From: Stentor roeselii
Lineage: Eukaryota; Ciliophora; Heterotrichea; Heterotrichida; Stentoridae
Length of the DNA: 64,000 nucleotides
Direction of reading: 5' to 3'
Assembly (NCBI GenBank): GCA_006503475.1
Contig: RSEH01000017.1
Coordinates: forward strand, 170,508 to 234,507
In this document: one piece after another, positions 1 through 9,320 of the stretch
Layout: each line of letters opens with the position of its first letter
Numbering within the stretch: the stretch's first letter is position 1
Program-made: the position numbers and the translations under genes
The notes under the pieces: model-generated
Told to the model about the DNA's origin: nothing
The model's database searches: none
Seen by the model: only the letters and a program-made list of their open reading frames with translations

Positions 1-632
1 AAAAAATTTCCAAACTGGTTAATTTTGCTAAGCTTTAAGCAATTTACGAATCTTTCTAAAGAAGAGCCATTATCTAAAATAAGTAAATATCTTTCACCAG
101 TTGTTTTTATGAGTCTTTTGATTAATAACTTCAAATTTTTTTCAGCAGGGTTCGCATCATATATGAAACTTTTTATATTTATTCCTGGTAAGTTTTCTTT
201 AAAAGCTTCAAGAAATTCTAAGTTTTGTACTGAGTTCGACAGAAAAACGCTGAAGGAATCCCAAGACAAGTATTTTATCAGCTTTGATAAAGAAAACGCT
301 TCATCTTTTATTGGAGGGAAAACATGAAATCGCTACTTGGAATACTCATCTGAAGTGAGTTCTTTAGTTATGGTCAGGTAAGGAATTTCATAGGTCATTG
401 AAATCGGGTCTAAAACTGCAAAAGAAGTGGGGTCTAGAGAAATATCAAGAATTAGCGAAGGCTGAAGATCGCTAGAATTTCGCAGATACTGTGAAATGGT
501 GGATATGTTCACTGATAAACATTCACTGAAGAGAGAGTTAAGCAAATCCGGAGTTTTCGGACCCGAAACCAATAAAACAGAATCCCATAAAGTAGAAAGC
601 GCCACGTGGGCTATCAGGAGTAAATATTTCAT
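1..632 (-). pseudogene. Receptor-like membrane protein, 5' fragment with in-frame stop (runs off left edge)
   Basis: The first 99 codons (ATG at 632) encode a signal peptide and an N-terminal domain closely similar to the intact receptor-like gene at 1376-4753, including shared stretches around LILDISLDP and IPYLTITK. The reading frame then hits TAG at 333-335. Beyond the stop the same frame continues to base 1 with clear similarity to the paralogue (RFHVFPP against RFSVFPP, then SWDSFSVFLS and TTGERYLLILD). The paralogue has Trp (TGG) at the stop position, so a single G-to-A change explains it. No GT-AG intron of 15-16 nt covers the site. It is most likely a recently inactivated tandem duplicate. 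Readthrough, or a truncated secreted ligand-binding product, remains possible. The rest of the gene lies outside the window. Confidence 0.75.
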
Positions 633-1375
633 TTATTTTTCTAAAGTTTCAAGTAAAATTCATATTGGGTTCAATTTCTTAATCTTTACTTTTATATCTT
701 AGAAGTTTGATTGAAAAATTAGTGGATGATAGAATCTAACTCATCTGGATTCCCCAATTGTTAAATTTTTCGATTATCGCTCGTTTATTTTTTTGAGTTC
801 TGATTTATTTTTTGGCTTTCAAGAATGAAGAAAAATCTAAATTTATAAGTGATTATTATCTAGAATCACTTCTGAGGTACTCAATTAAGTAATTGTTAAA
901 TCCAAATCTTGAAAACCTGAGATAAGATAAAATTTGTAGATTCTTAAGCCAGATGAAAATTCAATATTGGCACTTCTATTAAGAACTTTAAGTCTTTAAG
1001 TTAAGTCCTAGGCTAATATTTAAAATTTTACTTTAACTCACCAAGATGCTTGAGAAACTCAACCAAAATAAATAGAAATGAAAGCACTGAATACTAAAAT
1101 ATTTACAAATCTTTAGATGTGAAAGAACCAAAAACTTAAATTTCATGAATTCTTTTAAAAATTTAGTGTTTCATAGTAATTTGAAATTTTTACGAAAACT
1201 TTCTTGATATAATCTTGACTTTTTAGAGCATATTTGTTTTAGGTTGAAGCATAAACTATATTATACATCACAGCTTTGAAACGAATTAATATTCCACTGA
1301 TCACATGCAAAGTTTAATTCATTTAAACCTTACTTTAAATCAATATTAAACATAAAACTATTATTAAGAATAGAT
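633..1375. other. Intergenic spacer, nothing recognised
   Basis: AT-rich DNA between two tandem members of the receptor-like family. I see no open frame of useful length, no RNA gene and no repeat. It should hold the promoter of the truncated copy and the 3' flank of the intact one. Confidence 0.6.
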
Positions 1376-4300
1376 TTATAATTCATTTTGATGACATATA
1401 GGAATATGTGAAGTATTATTTCCTGTACTCCTTACACGTTCGAGATACTTCGACTTTGTTATTATTTCAGGCAGTTTACTTGAGAACTGAAACCTAAAGA
1501 AAATACTTATGGAATTTTCATCATCTTCAATAAACTTCGCTGGTGTTCGAGCTGCGAGTCTTAGTCCAGCCAACAAAATAAAAAAAAGTCCTAAAAACAA
1601 ACAAATTTTCATTTCATTATCATGAGATACAAGAGAATTAATAGTGCTTATCAACATTCCCCAAAAGCTCATAACTAGGATGATAACATTGAGAATATTT
1701 ACTTTTTGATAATTGAAAGGTTTCATTCTTGAAGTAACAAGAATCATAAAAAATAACATTCCACAAATGAGAAATCCGCTGATTGCCTCACTGTAAGTCT
1801 CGAAATTTACCTTGATAAGAACTAAAGATAGCTGAAAAACACTCTTGATAGATAAAAATGAAGGCTTTGTGTTTATTTTTAAACTTGTTTGAGTAGATTC
1901 CCAGAAAGGTCTTAAAAATGTTGAAATCGAAATAAAGAGAAAAATAATTATAGTTGATAGTATCACATATGTTTTGTGTTTACCTCTGTAGCAAAACTGA
2001 GAGCAATCATAAAATAAGATAGAATCAGATAAATTTTCACTTGTGCCTTTTTCACATTTGAATATAGTCATTAGCATTAAACAAATAGGCATAAATCCAA
2101 AGTGGCCTATAACTGGTAGTGCAAGTTCATGCAACCAATCAAAATGATTAAAAAAATTCGAAAGCTGGTTAATCTTCTTGTTCCCAATCACAAAAACACA
2201 TGCAAAACATAAAAAAACAAGTGAAAACCCAATCAACATCGAATAAAATTTCCAATAATAGTTAAACTTCAAATCAAACATCGTGATAAAATCAAGTCCA
2301 GCCTGATAACTGAACCCTTTAAATGACTTTTCAATAATTCCTCCTTGAGGTTCCAAAGCCAAGATCTGAAAAAACTCACAGAAAAAGAAAGCCCTAAACA
2401 AAAAATCCTGATAACTGGGAATAACTTTATCATTAATATCAAGAAGTGGTTTTTCATAAGTAACTTTACTTAAAAAAGCCACCACACCCGCCGTAATTAA
2501 ACAAAACCCTGAAAAAACATGAAGAAAGTTCATAGCAGCTCTAGATATTTCCTTGTCTTTATCAAAAATACACCTGGTACTTTGTCGATAATTACTCGGA
2601 GTGTCCTTTTCCCCAGTAGCCCACATTGGTTCATTTATTTGCTTCGCTGCAATAACTGCAAAAATATTAAGTGCAGTAATCTGAGTGATTCTGGTCTTAC
2701 GAGTGACAGGATCAATAGAAACTTGCAAAATTCCCATCCAAGCGTTATTTCTAGAATTTTCATTAGGAATGAAAAAAACATCTCCAGTGCACCCGACGAA
2801 CCTTTGACCTCTCATCGTTTGCATCAATAAAAAACGATCATCATAATTTTCCCCTTTTCCCATCAGATACTCAACAGCACTATGAACAACAAGAAACGAG
2901 TCATAAGTCAAGCACATATTTTCAACCGAATCATACTTTTCCATCAGTTCTCTTTGAACCCTTTTCCCTATCTCCCCATCAAATTCAATCAAAGACGTAA
3001 GAAGAGCCCCTTCTAAAATTTCAATTCTTTTTTTCAAGTACTTTTCCTGAACTTCTTCATTAACATTAAGATAATTCTGAATACTTGTAATGATGACCAA
3101 GTCGCCCCTTCTCAATCCAATATCATAAAGTGCTTCTAAGATCATGACAGGATTATTAATAGCAATCATAAGAATACGACAACCAGATTTTTTCACAAAT
3201 TCAAAAATTTCACGGAATTTTTGAAAGTCCTCTCTTGAATAGTTCTGTGGAACATACCTGAACTCCTCAGGTGTTAAGACATTGAGACCAAGTGCCTGAA
3301 AGATCTGATTTATCTGCTGAAAAATAATCCTTGAAATATTTTCGTCACTTGCAAGGTAAAGAACATCTTTCCAATTATAAAACCTAAACAAAAACACTGA
3401 ATTTTTTATGTATTCGTCTAACCTTCCTGAGAACTTCAAAAATTCAGGGTAAATTGTTTTGTTGTTAGTTAAATCTGAGATTCCATAAGGCGAGATCTGA
3501 GGAAGGAACTCCTGAAATGATTGAAAACTTAGTAAATTTGCAAGGGCTCCTTCAGGCCAAAAGCCTGAGACGTAAGCCAAGGCTGGGCTTTGAAAGAACT
3601 GAGATAAACATGAAGCTGTCCAGGAGATGTTGAAGTAGTTGTTTCCACAGTCTGTTGGAATTAAATTGTATTCAAAGTTTTTTAAATTTTTGTTTACTTC
3701 TTGCATTGCGTGAATCGCTCCGTGGTAGTAGTTGGATGTGAATGGACTTGATTTTAAGGAATTTCCCTCTGATGTACCGTTTGCGATTAGTAATGGAATT
3801 GATGTTTTGGTTATAGAGGGCGAGATTGAAGTGTTGTTACCTGGAAAGATCATTTTTTCAGTTATTTTTAAGGAAGGGTTGAAAGAGCCTGTTGGTTTTT
3901 TTGATTTGTTTTGTTGATTTATGATTAAAAATTTACTTGAACAGAAAGAATCTTGGCAAGTTTTTTTTAATGCTTGAATTGAAAAATGAGTGAATTTGTT
4001 TAAGATAATTTTCAATACTTCGAAGTAAAAACTTTCAAGTGATTCAGGAAAATTTTCAAGTTCATTTGAAAGAATCACTGAACCTTCAAGGTCGACAGAG
4101 TAAATACTTCTAGTCCCAAACAAGAAAAAGCTTCCAAATTGGTCAATTTTTCTGATTTTTAAGTATTTCACCAGTTTTTCCAAAGAAGACCCTTCATCCA
4201 AAACAATTATCTTCCTTTCCCCAGTGATTTTCAAAAACCTTTTCACTAAAGTATCAAGGTTTTCTTCAGACACTTCCTCATTGTAAATAAAACTTTTGAC

Positions 4301-4753
4301 CTTTTTTCCTTTCAGTTCTTTTTTTATCATGTCAACCATTTCAAGGTTTTCTTTTGAACTTGATAGAAAAACACTGAAAGAATCCCAAGAAAAGTAATTC
4401 AAGAGCTCGACCATCGCTTTAGCCTCATCATCTTTTGGAGGGAAAACAGAAAATCGCCATTCGGAATACTCTGAAGAGAAGGACTTTGTGATTGTCAAGT
4501 AGGGAATCTTGTAGATTTGTGAGAAAATGTCGAGAACTGCAAATGAACTTGGGTCCAGCGAAATGTCGAGAATCAATGTTGGAAGAAGAAAGGTAGAATT
4601 GGAATAAAACTGAAAAATGTTGGAGATGTCTGTTGAAGGGCTGAAGGGAAAGTGACGGGTTAGCTGAGGTGGAGTTTTGAGACTGGTGAGTAAGAGAATT
4701 GAGTCCCATGGGATAGAAAATACGAAGTTGAGTAGGAAAATCAAGAATTTCAT
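1376..4753 (-). CDS. Large receptor-like protein: two ligand-binding-like lobes plus about eight membrane segments
   Basis: 1125 aa in one uninterrupted frame. Residues 1-20 form a signal peptide. Residues about 20-280 and 310-720 each resemble a type-I periplasmic binding (ANF-receptor, Venus flytrap) domain. The first has the pattern IPYLTIT followed by a SWDSF beta-alpha unit; the second carries SPYGISD, DIGLRRGDLVI and GCTGDVFF. From about residue 742 to 1066 there are roughly eight hydrophobic segments, starting FLHVFSGFCLITAGVV and ending LFLGLFFILLAGL, with a conserved YQDFLF and a Cys pair in the loop before THKTYV-like sequence. A short basic tail follows. The architecture recalls class C GPCRs, but I cannot match the membrane part to a named family. 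It is probably a plasma-membrane chemoreceptor of a ciliate-specific family; paralogues lie at 1-632 and 54524-57820. The ATG follows TTTATAA directly. Confidence 0.8.
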   Translation of the reverse strand: MKFLIFLLNFVFSIPWDSILLLTSLKTPPQLTRHFPFSPSTDISNIFQFYSNSTFLLPTLILDISLDPSSFAVLDIFSQIYKIPYLTITKSFSSEYSEWRFSVFPPKDDEAKAMVELLNYFSWDSFSVFLSSSKENLEMVDMIKKELKGKKVKSFIYNEEVSEENLDTLVKRFLKITGERKIIVLDEGSSLEKLVKYLKIRKIDQFGSFFLFGTRSIYSVDLEGSVILSNELENFPESLESFYFEVLKIILNKFTHFSIQALKKTCQDSFCSSKFLIINQQNKSKKPTGSFNPSLKITEKMIFPGNNTSISPSITKTSIPLLIANGTSEGNSLKSSPFTSNYYHGAIHAMQEVNKNLKNFEYNLIPTDCGNNYFNISWTASCLSQFFQSPALAYVSGFWPEGALANLLSFQSFQEFLPQISPYGISDLTNNKTIYPEFLKFSGRLDEYIKNSVFLFRFYNWKDVLYLASDENISRIIFQQINQIFQALGLNVLTPEEFRYVPQNYSREDFQKFREIFEFVKKSGCRILMIAINNPVMILEALYDIGLRRGDLVIITSIQNYLNVNEEVQEKYLKKRIEILEGALLTSLIEFDGEIGKRVQRELMEKYDSVENMCLTYDSFLVVHSAVEYLMGKGENYDDRFLLMQTMRGQRFVGCTGDVFFIPNENSRNNAWMGILQVSIDPVTRKTRITQITALNIFAVIAAKQINEPMWATGEKDTPSNYRQSTRCIFDKDKEISRAAMNFLHVFSGFCLITAGVVAFLSKVTYEKPLLDINDKVIPSYQDFLFRAFFFCEFFQILALEPQGGIIEKSFKGFSYQAGLDFITMFDLKFNYYWKFYSMLIGFSLVFLCFACVFVIGNKKINQLSNFFNHFDWLHELALPVIGHFGFMPICLMLMTIFKCEKGTSENLSDSILFYDCSQFCYRGKHKTYVILSTIIIFLFISISTFLRPFWESTQTSLKINTKPSFLSIKSVFQLSLVLIKVNFETYSEAISGFLICGMLFFMILVTSRMKPFNYQKVNILNVIILVMSFWGMLISTINSLVSHDNEMKICLFLGLFFILLAGLRLAARTPAKFIEDDENSISIFFRFQFSSKLPEIITKSKYLERVRSTGNNTSHIPICHQNEL

Positions 4754-5162
4754 TTATAAAAAAGGATTAATGATTAATAATTAATTGGTATTGTTGTCAA
4801 GGCACTGAACGTGGTTTTTTATTATTCGGCGTTTAAGGTGTTAATTTATTTAGATTTATTAAATAATAATACAAAATATTACTTTTTATCCTTTTTATAC
4901 TTTGAATTCATTAATCATTAATAAAATATGTAAAATCTAAATGTTCCCAAAGGTAAATTTTGTGAATAAGTAAATGATAATAAATTACTTTCTCAAATAC
5001 ATCTCGCTCATTCTTAAAATATCTAAAGTTTCAATAACTCCAAATCCTCAGCTTCTTAATCGAAATTCATCTCCTCAGCGACTACATCACAATTCATCTA
5101 AATTCAACCTTCTAAAAAAAAGACCTTGAACAGTCAAATCTTTCATATTTAGTTGACTCATA
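4754..5162. promoter_or_regulatory. Divergent intergenic region
   Basis: 409 bp between two divergently transcribed genes. The half next to 5163 (about 5035-5160) is C-rich and G-poor on the plus strand, as seen before many genes here. TTTATAA abuts the ATG of the minus-strand gene and CATA abuts the ATG at 5163. No other element recognised. Confidence 0.45.
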
Positions 5163-5720
5163 ATGTTAACTCTCCTATATCTACTTAGCATAACATTAGC
5201 TAACGCGAAACAAGGAGACTTCCCAAAGACCAACAAGCAGACACTTTTCAACGCTTGCTACTCTCTCTACAGAGCTCATTTTTCAAGTGAATCCAAAAAA
5301 CTCGAAGAGTTTTTTGCTTCTTTTTCAGAGCCAGACAAAGCGAAAAGTTTTTACACGGCTGAGGCCTTGTTGAAGTGTTATACAAACATAGATCTAGCTA
5401 CTGCTAAGACTTTAAATGAACAACTTTCGAATGAAGCACTGAAAAAACATTCTTTACTTTTGCAGGTCGATAGAAAAGTTATGCAGGCTTCTGATTTGAA
5501 AGCAACTAAACAACATGTCTTGCTTTATGAAGAAATTAAACAGATTAAGGAAAAAGCGGAGATAGAATATGGGAAATATAGTAGAGAAAGCACTGGAGAT
5601 TTGAATTATAGTGGGTTTTTTATTCTTGCTGGGGTACTTGGAGCTATTTTTGTTTTATTTTTGATGTTTAAGGGTGCTAGATCTTTATTTAAGAAATACA
5701 AAAAGAGGAAGTATTACTAG
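5163..5720 (+). CDS. Small single-pass membrane protein, unknown function
   Basis: 185 aa. The N-terminus is a hydrophobic signal peptide with a likely cleavage after the ALANA-like stretch (LLYLLSITLANA). Residues about 15-145 are a charged, mostly helical extracytoplasmic region with two or three cysteines (ACYSLY, LKCYTN). A single transmembrane helix lies at about residues 152-171 (FFILAGVLGAIFVLFLMF) and is followed by a very basic tail rich in Lys/Arg ending KRKYY. This predicts a type I membrane protein with a short cytosolic tail. I do not recognise a family. The 3' flank becomes G-rich on the coding strand, as at other gene ends in the window. Confidence 0.7.
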   Translation: MLTLLYLLSITLANAKQGDFPKTNKQTLFNACYSLYRAHFSSESKKLEEFFASFSEPDKAKSFYTAEALLKCYTNIDLATAKTLNEQLSNEALKKHSLLLQVDRKVMQASDLKATKQHVLLYEEIKQIKEKAEIEYGKYSRESTGDLNYSGFFILAGVLGAIFVLFLMFKGARSLFKKYKKRKYY

Positions 5721-6754
5721 ATAATAGTTTAGATAGGGTGGTAAATAGTGAAATTTGTTTAGTGTTGAACTATGAATGAACTCGGATTTATATTCAATCA
5801 TTTCTTTTTTATATTGTTTTGTCTTATAAACTTGGCTTTATTGCATGCTACTCTCTAATTATTAGATCCACATCTCTATACCCTTTTCCAGCTGCAAAAC
5901 TAATCAAAAGCAACTAAGTATGAAACAGTAAGAAATGATTTCTAAATTACATGTCAAATGATAGTAAACAAAATTTCAGAGATAATATTACTGCTTCTAT
6001 AATAATTTATTATAGGCTTATTAATTTTCTAAGAATAAATAGTAACTTTTCATGATTTTCTGTATTACTTGCTCAGCACCAGATAAAATATTTTGGTTGC
6101 TTAATGACTGCCAGAATCAATTAAAAAACATCAAAATAAGTTAAAATCTTTTATTTCCTTCTTTAGTGAGGATGAAATATTTTAGTACCATGAAGTCAAG
6201 TTATGTCTTATGGGTATACGAATTGGGCACTAATACATCCTAAATGAAAGTCAGATCAAGTAGTTTAGATTCACTTGAGATCAATTAATAAAACCGGTGG
6301 ATCCTTTGCCAATAATCGGATAACTACATTAGATTAATAAACTATACAAAATTCATGATTTATTTAGTCTAAGCTTAATCGCGATTCTGTGATTCTCGAT
6401 GAGTTTCAAGAACTCAAGCCAATTTTTTATAATACCAATTCACGAAGAAGTTCTCTGTATTCAAAACAACACGATTGAATTTTGTTATAAATTTCTAGAT
6501 TTGCTAAGATTTGAAAATTATTAATTTTTTAACTCTTTTAACTTGCCCTACTAATTAACACCAAGTGTAAGCAATGATACACCCAGTAACAATTACAATA
6601 AGTTACAAATCATCAGTAACGATATCAAGTAAACCAAAAGTTAATCATTATTTAACCATCATTAAAATCACCCAAAGAACATCTCAATTTCTTTCCCAAA
6701 TAAAAAATCAAACTTCTAACACTAATACTCAACTAACTTCAATCTGATAAGAAA
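5721..6754. other. Long intergenic spacer
   Basis: About 1 kb of AT-rich DNA. The last 200 bp before 6755 are C-rich and G-poor on the plus strand, the usual look of a 5' flank in this window. Otherwise no ORF, RNA gene or repeat that I can support. Confidence 0.55.
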
Positions 6755-6982
6755 ATGTCAGAACATTCAAAACGAGTCCTTCCCTGGAAGAAATTCCAAG
6801 AAAAGCACAAAGCCTTCCCTCTATCAAAAAAGCAAGTAACCCTAAAACGATTAGATTTTCATTTCAAAAGCCCAAAGCCCAAGCCCCTTCTAATCCTCCA
6901 CCCAGTGAGCGATATGAAAAGCCTTTTAACCCTATCATCCCAACCCAAACTAAATAATGCCCCTGGGGGGGGATCTCCATAA
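6755..6982 (+). CDS. Short basic ORF, same frame as and directly abutting the next ORF
   Basis: 75 codons, rich in Lys and Pro, no recognised domain. It ends PGGGSP followed by TAA, encoded by a run of eight G at 6965-6972, striking in such AT-rich DNA. The TAA at 6980-6982 is followed with no gap by ATG of the next ORF in the same frame. The two may therefore be one 300-codon gene interrupted by a single stop, two ORFs of one transcript, or separate genes. No 15-16 nt GT-AG intron covers the TAA. An indel error in the G run is possible, but adding or removing one G does not give a convincing longer fusion. The 5' flank is typical for this genome, so transcription probably begins here. Confidence 0.45.
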   Translation: MSEHSKRVLPWKKFQEKHKAFPLSKKQVTLKRLDFHFKSPKPKPLLILHPVSDMKSLLTLSSQPKLNNAPGGGSP

Positions 6983-7660
6983 ATGCGAGACGTAGCAATC
7001 CTAGCCCTTCTCTACGGAGTGACTCAAATATCCCAGTCCTTCAACCTAGACGAATCAATCCTTCTCTCCTGGATCAGCGAATTAGGTTCCGACACTTTTT
7101 TCAAGTCACTTCGAACCTTCATCCTTTCCCAAAACAAGAACAACGACCGTTCTTTTTTCCTTCGAAAATACTCCTTATCACCGAACGTAGTTGAAAAAAT
7201 CCAAGCCTACCAAGAAAATTCCTTCAACGACAAAGTCGAGATCAACAAAATGATCCTAAACTACCAGGAACAAAAAACAGAAAAAGAAATGACAAACGAA
7301 GAAATCAAGTCTTTACTGTTGAAAGTCACAGACTACTCCGTTGAAGAATGGTTCATGTCCGACGACATCCACATCGTGAACTACGAGCATTTCTTAAACG
7401 ACCTGAAAAATTCAAGCGCAAAGCAAAATCGCTACATCAGAGTGAACAACAAGGAAGAAACTATTGCAGAGGTCATCAAGGAAGGTCTTCCAATGTACAA
7501 AGAAACAGCGAGAAAATTAGGAGAAAATCCTCGTCGCATCAAGGAATGGATCAACAGTTACAAGAGCCAAGGTCGTATTCGAGCTGTCAACACTGAGATC
7601 CGTCCAGCATCTTCTCTTCTTTCAAAAGCTTTCGACGAGATAAAAAGCGAATTTAGTTAA
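6983..7660 (+). CDS. Unknown protein with helix-turn-helix-like segments
   Basis: 225 aa from ATG immediately after the TAA of the preceding ORF. Residues about 5-35 (ALLYGVTQIS, then SILLSWISEL) and about 172-195 (PMYKETARKLG, then RRIKEWINSY) each look like helix-turn-helix units with the typical small-residue turn and a Trp in the last helix. The middle is charged and helical. This would fit a DNA-binding protein, but I do not recognise a family and the match is by eye only. The stop (7658-7660) lies just 4 nt before the ATG of the NDUFS4-like gene. Confidence 0.6.
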   Translation: MRDVAILALLYGVTQISQSFNLDESILLSWISELGSDTFFKSLRTFILSQNKNNDRSFFLRKYSLSPNVVEKIQAYQENSFNDKVEINKMILNYQEQKTEKEMTNEEIKSLLLKVTDYSVEEWFMSDDIHIVNYEHFLNDLKNSSAKQNRYIRVNNKEETIAEVIKEGLPMYKETARKLGENPRRIKEWINSYKSQGRIRAVNTEIRPASSLLSKAFDEIKSEFS

Positions 7661-7664
7661 TTAA

Positions 7665-8351
7665 ATGGCAGTCTTGAAACATGCCCAGAAGATCATCGAT
7701 GAAGTCCTTCAAGCGACTCGTGTGCGACCTGTGAAGCTTCCAGAGACCAGTGAATATTTCGCAGCACAGGCAGAACTTCCTAATTCCTTCGAACCTGCGC
7801 CTCCACCGTCAACAGGCATCGAGTTTCAATTGAAGACTGGCATGGCGCAGACGTTTAGAGTGAATAATCCTTACAGATACTCAAAAACTGATGAATTCGG
7901 ATTTTTAGATAATCCTTCAACACCCTGGGGCACTGTCAAAGCGCAGGAAATCGGAGGGAATCGAGTGGCTAATGGAGGAAACTATTACGATCAGATGTAC
8001 ACCAATGTCGCTATCGGCCCTAATGAAAAGAAGCTGCCGAATGCGAGGATTTATTATGTTCAACAGACTCACATGCATAGAATGGCAAGTATGAGAAGGT
8101 ACGGCGCCAGTGGAGGCAACTATCAAATATTGTTTGAAGAAGATGGAGGATATAAACATCCCCTTGATGGCTTCAATCGAAGTCAAAATTGTGGATTTTG
8201 GGTTGTTAAAGGATTTAAAAGTGCGGAAGATGCTGTCGCCTTCTGTGAAAGGCATGGGTTTGGGTTTGAAGTTGAAGTCCCTCATTTCAGGAATTGGGTT
8301 AGGAAAAGTTATAGTGATAACTTCAAGTATAAGCTACCCAGAAGTGAGTAG
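7665..8351 (+). CDS. NDUFS4: NADH dehydrogenase complex I subunit NDUFS4-like
   Basis: 228 aa. The C-terminal half (from about residue 128) aligns by eye with the NDUFS4 (18 kDa, ETC complex I) family. It has the opening NARIY, a central HPLDGF (NPLMGW in animals), the block FKSAEDAVAFCERHGF (FSTKEDAIAFAEKNGW) and the closing SYSDNFKYK (SYGANFSWNK). NDUFS4 is an accessory subunit of the matrix arm of mitochondrial complex I and helps its assembly. The N-terminal 120 residues are longer than in animals and do not start with an obvious amphipathic presequence. Only 4 nt separate its ATG from the upstream stop, leaving almost no room for an own promoter. C-terminal identification is fairly firm; the N-terminal extension is unexplained. 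Confidence 0.75.
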   Translation: MAVLKHAQKIIDEVLQATRVRPVKLPETSEYFAAQAELPNSFEPAPPPSTGIEFQLKTGMAQTFRVNNPYRYSKTDEFGFLDNPSTPWGTVKAQEIGGNRVANGGNYYDQMYTNVAIGPNEKKLPNARIYYVQQTHMHRMASMRRYGASGGNYQILFEEDGGYKHPLDGFNRSQNCGFWVVKGFKSAEDAVAFCERHGFGFEVEVPHFRNWVRKSYSDNFKYKLPRSE

Positions 8352-8379
8352 ATAGAATAGGATATTTCTTTATAGTCTT

Positions 8380-9300
8380 ATGGAAAATATAAACATTCGG
8401 ATTTACTGTGAATTCCTTTTTCCGGAATTTTTGGTTTTTGGAGAAAGGGTTGATGGGAAGATCAGGGAACAAATTAATTCGTTGAAAAGTGGATGTTTCT
8501 GGAAATCACTGATGGACTGGAGAAATTTGAAGGATTTGGAGAGTTTTGTTAGAATTTTGAAGGATGAATGTGAGGATAATGAAGAAACTTGTGTTTTTGA
8601 TTGTTTTCTTTATGTTGATGGTCTTTCCTTTGCTTCTTGTCAGTGTCTAGGAAAGAAACTGGAGATTTTCACACTTCCTGTGAAAATCGACCTTTCTACT
8701 TTTAAGGATCACGAAGACTTCAAAAGTAATAAAAAGTTTTACAAGTACTCTTTTAAAGGATTCGATATGACTGATCTTCTTAGAACTTCTTGTGAGTTCT
8801 GCTCAAATGACTCTCTTACCAAGTCCTTCGAAATATTCCAAGATTCCATAAAAATTCTAACCTTTTCAATAACAGGAGTCTACAAAAAAAACATCGAAAG
8901 ACTAAAAATCCTGAAAAGTTTTCCAGATGATTTAAAAATCGACCAACTTTCATTCAAAAGATTTAAACTTTACAGTCTTTTATTCGAAAAAGAAGGAAAA
9001 ATGGTAGTTTTAAGCCACAATACTTTCTGGATGAAGCAAAACACTAAAGTAAACTTTTTAACTGAACTTCATTCTTTACTCGATGAAAAGTTCGACCTCC
9101 GTTACGTGAGTTACCATTCAACAATCGACGACTTTCCAATAGTCCCAAGTCTTTCATCACGATCATGGAGGTCACTTTTATTCGAATACTACGAAAAGCC
9201 CTCTCCATTAAAAAATTTTAAAATTCTTTCTGATCCTTATTACGACCAGTCACTTTCCGAGTCCCATTTGCAGCCTTCAAGAGAATCAGACAATATCTGA
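8380..9300 (+). CDS. Hypothetical protein
   Basis: 306 aa, no signal peptide and no membrane helix. It is rich in Phe, Leu, Ser and Lys, with several cysteines in the first half (CEFLF, DCFLY, CQCLG, CEFCSN) but not in a regular zinc-binding pattern. It begins 28 nt after the stop of the NDUFS4-like gene and ends with TGA only 20 nt before the stop of RAD51, with which it converges. I do not recognise a family. Codon use and base composition match the neighbours, so it looks like a real gene of lineage-restricted type. Confidence 0.6.
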   Translation: MENINIRIYCEFLFPEFLVFGERVDGKIREQINSLKSGCFWKSLMDWRNLKDLESFVRILKDECEDNEETCVFDCFLYVDGLSFASCQCLGKKLEIFTLPVKIDLSTFKDHEDFKSNKKFYKYSFKGFDMTDLLRTSCEFCSNDSLTKSFEIFQDSIKILTFSITGVYKKNIERLKILKSFPDDLKIDQLSFKRFKLYSLLFEKEGKMVVLSHNTFWMKQNTKVNFLTELHSLLDEKFDLRYVSYHSTIDDFPIVPSLSSRSWRSLLFEYYEKPSPLKNFKILSDPYYDQSLSESHLQPSRESDNI

Positions 9301-9320
9301 ACATAACTCAATAAGATTAA

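Noticed and set aside
25-327. Plus-strand ORF of 100 codons.
   Set aside because: It is the antisense shadow of the receptor pseudogene, which has clear homology on the minus strand.
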